NCBI GenBank assembly: GCA_963728895.1
Contig: CAVSLM010000004.1
Coordinates: forward strand, 62,001 to 126,000
DNA: 64,000 bases
Direction of reading: 5' to 3'
Source of the DNA: CAVSLM01 sp963728895
GTDB taxonomy: Bacteria > Pseudomonadota > Gammaproteobacteria > JBBQDK01
Every line of letters begins with the position of its first letter. The first letter of the stretch is position 1. The notes beneath the pieces were generated by a model, which did not search any database, was not told the DNA's origin, and worked only from the letters and a program-made list of their open reading frames with translations. Position numbers and translations under genes: made by a program. Below, piece by piece: positions 60,101-64,000 of the stretch.

Positions 60101-60137
60101 AGTGAGGGCAGCGATCGAGGCGCGCAGGAAGGGATGA
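57108..60137 (+). CDS. RelE-like / SF1 (UvrD-like) helicase / ankyrin fusion protein
   Basis: A 1,009-residue protein with three parts. Residues about 1-90 (DFRTAQVKKLANLSHGKFYR, RLLFSLVRHGDEVCALMLEV, IRNHDYDGSRF) resemble the RelE/ParE toxin fold. Residues about 140-560 are a complete SF1 helicase core: Walker A GSAGSGKT (149-156), DEVQD (322-326), LLCGDSNQ (346-353), NFRN (387-390), HEAKGLEY (479-486), YVALTRA (543-549). Around 713-760 lie ankyrin repeats (MNQTPLMAAAAAGNVPLVET). The C-terminus (about 930-1009) is a charged helix. It starts with GTG 57108; ribosome binding is poor. Seen in an accessory region beside repeats and a transposase remnant, it may act in defence or stress, which is inference. 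Confidence 0.8.
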   Translation: MKVLEYVGLDASRVEVAYRKVTEAIARGDFRTAQVKKLANLSHGKFYRAKLDDTDRLLFSLVRHGDEVCALMLEVIRNHDYDGSRFLRGAVIDESKVPDYDATEAMREAQPLRYLHPQRTTVHLLDKPLSLDDTQEAVYRQPPPLIVVGSAGSGKTALTLEKLKHAEGEVLYVTHSAFLAQSARDLYYANGFDHPGQDATFLSYREFVESIRVPSGREATWRDFAGWFAHMRQGFKHVDGHQAFEEIRGVLAAGAGGILSRDGYRALGVRQSIFPTERRDALYDLFEKYRAWLREAKLYDLNLVAHEWQPLAAPRYDFVVIDEVQDITTVQLALILKTLKKPGQFLLCGDSNQIVHPNFFSWTQVKSLFWHDPELAERQELRVLTANFRNGLEATRVANALLKIKHRRFGSVDRESNFLVQAVGGEPGQVALLADQDGVKMDLDQEIRQSTQFAVLVMRDEDKADARRHFSTPLLFSIHEAKGLEYENIVLYRFVSDHRADFADIVEGVEKKDLADHTLDYRRARDKSDKSLEAYKFFVNALYVALTRAVKNLYLIESDMSHPIFGLLDLAPAGQVKVDARKSTREDWQKEARKLELQGKQEQAEAIRRSILKQTPVPWPVFDETKVREMLVKVFREQVPGNKTKAQLYDVATCHDEPVLAAYLMQEARFDAAKGFHRQRTTLGRKTYAPYFARHFKDIVRQCDQHGLEHRLPMNQTPLMAAAAAGNVPLVETLLERGADREAVDHFGCNALHWAMREAFRDPQFARGAFAVLYELLAPAGIDVNTGTRLVRIDRHLSEYFLVQTLWALFKSRFTHRQHKHYGAFDTKAILEAWQHLPTNVVRPERNKRQHLSSLLARNEVERDYAYNRALFMRVGLGWYQFNPKLSVRRKQGEAEAWVPIYQALNLPFINEFACEVVWERIDEYLALADLAARTVPIAAERAIARRDEAMRERAQREAEQRAELARWREQQRTANAGRTATEPKWGTPEAKRREIERVRAAIEARRKG

Positions 60138-60182
60138 TCGTCAGCAACTTCTATCCGGGTCGACGGCGAGTCCACGCTCTCT

Positions 60183-60235
60183 CCATGCACGAAACAAGAT
60201 CTGACCCTCTACTCCAGATCTGACCCTCCACTCCC
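60183..60235. repeat. Dispersed CAAGATCTGACCCT repeat words
   Basis: ACGAAACAAGATCTGACCCT is followed by CTACTCCAGATCTGACCCTC and CACTCCC: two tandem AGATCTGACCCT words. The inverse (GGTCAGATCTTGTT) matches the words near 27630, 56450, 61065 and, in this orientation, 61410. This type of sequence is familiar from REP/RAYT-type repeats (recollection). Confidence 0.5.
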
Positions 60236-60330
60236 AGGCAGATTTCTGCCGCATGGGCAGCCGGGGAGAAACCGGAGCGACCCTAGATCTAAAACGAAGT
60301 GAGTAATGGGTAAACTGTCCCCGCAATTCC

Positions 60331-60525
60331 TCATTCGCGAGTCTCGTCGGTTTCCCGTTTGTATTCGTCGTAGCTTTTCCCGGCCCTTTCCAGGCAGCTT
60401 TCTCGCCCCGCGTCGTCTGGAATCTTGTAGCACTGGTTGCGCTGGTAGGCTTGACCGGTGGCATAGAGCTGCTGGGACGAACATCCAGAAGAAAGCATCA
60501 GCACAGCCACGACGACTGGCGACAT
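60331..60525 (-). CDS. Small lipoprotein
   Basis: A 64-residue protein with a lipoprotein signal: MSPVVVAVLMLSSGCSSQQL with lipobox LSSGC (Cys about residue 15). The mature 50 residues are hydrophilic with QRNQCYKIPDDAGRESCLER, two Cys that could pair. I recall similar small lipoproteins of unknown function in proteobacteria. ATG 60525 is the only start that gives an export signal; a longer frame exists upstream to 60582. Confidence 0.65.
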   Translation of the reverse strand: MSPVVVAVLMLSSGCSSQQLYATGQAYQRNQCYKIPDDAGRESCLERAGKSYDEYKRETDETRE

Positions 60526-60569
60526 GCACACCCGATTCCGAGAGCTAGAACCAGAACTTCTGGACGGAT

Positions 60570-60938
60570 TCATCCCTCGCATGAGGATCGGTCGAGTCCT
60601 GACTTTCCGATGTCTACGGTGGACGGGTCGGCTGCACCGCCTGATTGGGCGCGTGCCTTTTTCTCACGCTTCTGCGCCCTGCGATTTTCATCTGCTCTTA
60701 TCATCTCTTCCAGAGTGCGCACATTTTCGGGCTGTGTGCGTTTGAATCTTTTCTCGTAGCATGCCTCGATAAAATCCGGGAGCGGGGTTTTCCACGGCTC
60801 CTGCCGATGGTTCGCGAGAGAGCCGAATTTGCTTGGGTTCATACCCAGCTCCCTTGCCATCTGGATTTGGACATGGCTGAGCTTGAACCGTTTCCTTGCC
60901 TCGAACCACGGCTGAAGCTTGCTTCTGTATTGGCTCAC
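60570..60938 (-). CDS. Conserved hypothetical protein (WFEARKRFKLSHVQIQMARELGM type)
   Basis: A 122-residue protein, basic and helical. LQPWFEARKRFKLSHVQIQM, ARELGMNPSKFGSLANHRQE and LPDFIEACYEKRF form a segment that I recall as widely conserved in gammaproteobacteria without known function. The helix-turn-helix-like spacing may suggest nucleic-acid binding, but that is weak. The C-terminal third is Lys/Arg/Ala-rich. It starts with GTG 60938 after GGAGG. It lies upstream of the lipoprotein gene on the same strand (45-bp gap). Confidence 0.65.
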   Translation of the reverse strand: MSQYRSKLQPWFEARKRFKLSHVQIQMARELGMNPSKFGSLANHRQEPWKTPLPDFIEACYEKRFKRTQPENVRTLEEMIRADENRRAQKREKKARAQSGGAADPSTVDIGKSGLDRSSCEG

Positions 60939-61439
60939 TTTCCTCCACCCCCAAGTTGCGGCGGCTCGACTTTCCGTCTGCCGGCATCAACCTTCGCTGG
61001 GCCTTTCGCTATCAAGTGCGGCTGCACGTCCGGAGCCCGCGCAGAAGGCGCCACAGCGAAGTGGTCAGTTCTTGCTATGTGTGCATAGCCCACTGTACGC
61101 CCGGTTCACGATGCGGCTGGTCGTCGAATATTGAAAGTCCACTGCACAACCGGTCTCCGAGAGGTTGCAGCCGTACTCCAGAAGGACCCGCTGGATGGCT
61201 TCATGGCGTCTGCCGCGCTCGGCGAGCATTTCGCCACATAAGATCCTGGCCACTGTGGGCCCGTTCGAAAAACGTTGACTGCGCGGGATCTCCTGGGCCC
61301 TCGTTTGTCCCGCCGTTGCGGCTGCAGGCGCTCGACGAATGGCTCACTATCCCGGCAACGTTTAACCGCGAACCTGAGAGTAAAGTGCAGTCTGGCATCC
61401 CACCGTGCACGGAACAAGATCTGATTCTATGTCCCGCGC
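60939..61439. other. Degraded accessory region
   Basis: About 500 bp with no credible gene. It contains one dispersed-repeat copy (about 61062-61110) and an AACAAGATCTGAT word at about 61410-61425. Short frames on both strands, including one at 61065-61253, have no ribosome binding site or family resemblance. Confidence 0.5.
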
Positions 61440-61635
61440 AAAGCTTTCATAGCTCTTGTGAGAAAGTCTGCCAGGCCGTGGAGTACGTCGTCGAGTGGGG
61501 TGCTGCAACAGCGCCAACTCGGTCCGATTCGGCCCATTGGCGTGGACGAGATCCAGTATGGACGCGGCCACAACTATCTCACCCTGGTTTATCAGATCGA
61601 GGCGGGCTACGCCGGATCCTGTTTGACGGCACGCC
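61440..61635 (+). pseudogene. ISL3-family transposase fragment
   Basis: VCQAVEYVVEWG in one frame continues, after one misplaced base near 61501, as LQQRQLGPIRPIGVDEIQYG then RGHNYLTLVYQIEAGYAG. The phrase IGVDEIQYGRGHNYLTLVYQ is typical of the catalytic core of ISL3-family transposases (the Asp of the DDE set lies in GVDE). Less than a sixth of a normal transposase remains and no inverted repeats are seen. It marks past insertion in this accessory stretch. Confidence 0.75.
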
Positions 61636-62072
61636 ATCCACGCCGTCCGGGCGCTGCGCAGCCCGGGGCCTTCTCTCACATTCCTGCAATGAACGAGAGC
61701 CGCCCGACGCTTCAGGACACGAACGACACGGCACGAGGTGGTACGATCACGCCTTCGCTCGCTTGCGTCATGGTAACGGAACTCCTCCTCCGGGCACCTG
61801 CGCACTTCGGTCGCGATCGCCGAACGGAACTTTTGGCGGCTCGCCGTTGTCACTTTGCCCTAAAACCAGCGCGGTAACCCGGGCGCCCGGGACCGGAAAG
61901 GTCCGTCCGATGCGCCGGGGTGGAGTGCGGGCGACTTCAGTCTGCTGCGATCGGACTTCGGGAGGCGCTTCGGCTCGCTCCGCCGGTCGTGTCGTCCCCG
62001 GAGAACTGGATCAGGCCACAGCGGCCGGGTCGTGGCCGGGTTGGTTGTTGGGTCGGAAAAGGAGAACCACAC
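61636..62072. other. Gene-free region upstream of the Gld-type exporter
   Basis: About 440 bp. No protein-like frame continues from the transposase fragment. The promoter of the exporter operon should lie here; I see no strong match. A good AAGGAG precedes the next ATG. Confidence 0.4.
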
Positions 62073-62990
62073 ATGATCCAGGTTGAACACCTGACGCGTC
62101 GCTACGGCGATTTCACCGCCGTGGACGATGTCAGCTTCAGCATCGGCCGTGGCGAGGTCGTGGGCCTGCTGGGACACAATGGCGCCGGCAAGACCACTAT
62201 CATGAAGATGCTGACGGGGTTTCTGGAGCCGTCCGCCGGCACCATCGACATCGACGGGCTGCAGATCGGCCGCGACACCCGCGCCATCCAGGCACGCATC
62301 GGCTACCTGCCGGAGAACTGCCCGCTGTGGCTCGAAATGACCGTCATCGATTACCTCGACTACGTAGCCACCCTGCGCGGGGTACCCGAGTCGAAGCGCG
62401 ATCAGGCGGTGGCCGGGGCCATCGCGCGCACCGCCCTGAAGGAAAAGGCGACCGACACCATCCAGACCCTCTCTCGCGGCTACCGCCAGCGCGTCGGTGT
62501 CGCCCAGGCGCTGCTGCACGCGCCCGACATCATCATCCTCGACGAGCCCACCAACGGGCTCGACCCCACGCAGATCCGTCACATGCGGGATCTGATCCGC
62601 GAGCTTTCCGAGAGCGCCACGGTGATCGTCTCCACCCATGTCCTGCAGGAAGTGCAGGCCGTGTGCGAGCGGGTGCTGATCCTGCGCACCGGCAGGCTGA
62701 AAGTGGATTCGCGCATCGACGCCCTGCAGCATGCCGGTGGCCTGCTGGTCAGCGTCGAGGGCGACGCGCGGGCGACGCTGCAAGGGGTCGAAGCGGTGAA
62801 GCGCGTCGAGGAGGAGCGCGACACCGCGGAAGGGCGGCGGCGCTACCGGATCGAGGCCCCACCCAACGCCGCACCGGAGGTGGCGCAGGCGCTCGCCCGT
62901 GCCGGGATCAGGCTGCATGCCCTGCAACCGCAGCGCCGCGATCTCGAGGCCGTGTTCGCGGAGGTGAACGAGGAGGTGGTCCATGGCTGA
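62073..62990 (+). CDS. ABC transporter ATP-binding protein, GldA-like
   Basis: A 305-residue ATPase. Walker A is GHNGAGKTTIMKMLTGF, signature LSRGYRQRVGVAQAL, Walker B IIILDEPTNGLDPTQIRHM and H-loop VIVSTHVLQEVQAVC. The C-terminal region (EGDARATLQGVEAVKRVEEE, then AGIRLHALQPQRRDLEAVFA) is the Gld/NatA-type regulatory tail. ATG 62073 follows AAGGAG. The permease gene overlaps its end by eight bases. Such exporters with fused GldG partners are found in many non-gliding bacteria; the substrate is unknown. Confidence 0.9.
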   Translation: MIQVEHLTRRYGDFTAVDDVSFSIGRGEVVGLLGHNGAGKTTIMKMLTGFLEPSAGTIDIDGLQIGRDTRAIQARIGYLPENCPLWLEMTVIDYLDYVATLRGVPESKRDQAVAGAIARTALKEKATDTIQTLSRGYRQRVGVAQALLHAPDIIILDEPTNGLDPTQIRHMRDLIRELSESATVIVSTHVLQEVQAVCERVLILRTGRLKVDSRIDALQHAGGLLVSVEGDARATLQGVEAVKRVEEERDTAEGRRRYRIEAPPNAAPEVAQALARAGIRLHALQPQRRDLEAVFAEVNEEVVHG

Positions 62991-64000
62991 GGTGCTTCGC
63001 ATCGCCCGCAAGGAGTTCCGCGGCTTCTTCGCCACCCCGGCCGCCTATCTGTTCCTGGGCGCCTTCCTGGCCGTGACCTTGTTCGTGTTCTTCTGGGTCG
63101 AGGCGTTTTTCGCGCGCAACATCGCCGACGTGCGCCCGTTGTTCGAATGGCTGCCGCTGCTGCTGATCTTTCTGGTGGCCGCGCTCACCATGCGTTCGTG
63201 GTCCGAGGAGCGGCGCGCCGGCACGCTGGAAAGCCTGCTCACGGCGCCCGTGCGGCCGTTGCATCTGGTGCTGGGCAAGTTCACCGCGGCGCTCGCGCTG
63301 GTGATCCTGGCGCTGGTGTTGACGCTGCCCCTGCCCATCACGGTCGCGCTGCTGGGTCCGCTGGATTGGGGCCCGGTGGTGGGCGGCTATCTCGCCACGG
63401 TATTCCTCGCCGCGGCCTATGTGGCCATCGGGCTCTACATGAGCGGGCGCACCGACAATCCCATCGTCGCGCTGATCCTCACGACGCTGGTCTGTGGCCT
63501 GTTCTATCTGCTGGGCTCGAGCACCCTGACCACGCTGTTCGGCAACCGCGTCGGAGGGCTGCTGGCGCTGCTCGGCACCGGCACGCGCTTTGAGTCGATC
63601 ACCCGCGGCGTGCTCGACCTGCGCGACCTCTACTACTACCTTTCCATCGTGGGCGTGTTTCTGACGCTCAACCTGTTCGGACTGGAGCGGCTGCGCTGGG
63701 CGGGTAACCCAAGCAGCCGGCGCCATCGCCTCTGGGGTTGGGCGTCGGGTCTCGCCGTTGCGAACTTCGTCGTCGCCAACCTTTGGCTGGCACCCATCGG
63801 CTGGGCGCGCGCCGACATCACAGAGGGTCACCTCTACTCGCTTTCCGCGGCGACCCGTGAGCAGCTTGCACAGCTGCGCGAACCACTGCTGATCCGCGGC
63901 TACTTCTCGGCCAAGACCCATCCGTTGCTGGCACCCCTGGTGCCGCAGATCAAGGACTTGCTCGAAGAATATGCCGTGGCAGCCGGCGGTCGCGCGCACG
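62983..64000 (+). CDS. ABC-2 permease fused to a GldG-like domain (3' partial)
   Basis: At least 339 residues, open to the end of the window. The permease part (about 1-240) has six helices: YLFLGAFLAVTLFVFFWVEA, LLLIFLVAALTMRSWSEERR, LALVILALVLTLPLPITVA, YLATVFLAAAYVAIGLYM, LILTTLVCGLFYLLG, YYYLSIVGVFLTLNLFGL. A further helix (LAVANFVVANLWLA) leads to the start of a GldG/ABC-type-uncharacterised domain: ADITEGHLYSLSAATREQLA, then LREPLLIRGYFSAKTHPLL. This is a single-chain GldF-GldG fusion paired with the preceding ATPase. ATG 62983, overlapping the ATPase stop. Confidence 0.85.
   Translation, partial: MAEVLRIARKEFRGFFATPAAYLFLGAFLAVTLFVFFWVEAFFARNIADVRPLFEWLPLLLIFLVAALTMRSWSEERRAGTLESLLTAPVRPLHLVLGKFTAALALVILALVLTLPLPITVALLGPLDWGPVVGGYLATVFLAAAYVAIGLYMSGRTDNPIVALILTTLVCGLFYLLGSSTLTTLFGNRVGGLLALLGTGTRFESITRGVLDLRDLYYYLSIVGVFLTLNLFGLERLRWAGNPSSRRHRLWGWASGLAVANFVVANLWLAPIGWARADITEGHLYSLSAATREQLAQLREPLLIRGYFSAKTHPLLAPLVPQIKDLLEEYAVAAGGRAH

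Noticed and set aside
61065..61253. Short minus-strand gene
   Set aside because: No ribosome binding site, no family resemblance, and it overlaps a dispersed repeat.

Overview
The window is a GC-rich chromosomal stretch of a gammaproteobacterium. This is inferred from the set of genes: a PepN-type aminopeptidase N, YadG/YadH and YbbA/YbbP transporter pairs, YajD, ArfB, an adenylylatable GlnA, a long cobalamin MetH and L-isoaspartyl methyltransferase. A Gly/Tyr-rich secreted protein resembling sulfur-globule proteins fits a sulfur-oxidising (Chromatiales-like) relative, but I cannot name the species. No rRNA, tRNA or CRISPR array was found.

Layout. 1-3.0 kb: end of a YbbA/YbbP-type ABC exporter. 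3.2-7.6 kb: short housekeeping and stress genes (YajD, ArfB, a DUF465 protein, a TetR regulator with a clear sigma70 promoter, an acetoin-utilisation/histone-deacetylase-like hydrolase, an SseB-like protein, MsrB). 7.7-11.6 kb: a MoxR-DUF58-TgpA operon. 11.9-24.7 kb: PepN, a decayed lipid-kinase gene, a DUF2383 protein, an MlaC-like protein, a proton-channel pair (MotA/TolQ-like plus OmpA/MotB-like), a large conserved protein of unknown function, and an ABC-2 exporter. 24.9-35 kb: glnA, an orphan low-GC secreted protein with its own promoter and terminator, hemY-antiporter, an aspartic protease, yadGH, and a flavin disulfide reductase. 35.2-41 kb: the Gly/Tyr-rich protein, then a 1.36-kb low-GC segment carrying pyrF between 25-bp inverted repeats and 42-bp direct repeats, then metH with two frameshifts. 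41-56.4 kb: MarR, alkyladenine glycosylase, a GFA-like protein, pcm, an M16 peptidase, pirin, an ECF42-type sigma module (DGPF/YCII protein, VOC protein, sigma factor) with a matching promoter, a sugar-nucleotide/glycosyltransferase pair and a VOC-AHSA1 pair. 56.5-62 kb: an accessory region with repeats, a large fusion helicase (RelE-like + SF1 + ankyrin), a lipoprotein, a conserved small protein and an ISL3 transposase remnant. 62-64 kb: a Gld-type ABC exporter running off the end.

Two features cut across the window. First, a family of miniature inverted-repeat elements (about 62, 200 and 260 bp forms) occurs at least nine times. Its ends repeatedly abut the 3' ends of genes, so that the YTAR (CTAG/TTAG/CTAA) junction supplies the TAG stop codon of six genes. 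Second, msrB, metH (twice), marR and an AHSA1-family gene are each broken by what looks like one extra base, three of them in G/C runs. Either these are pseudogenes or the assembly over-calls bases.
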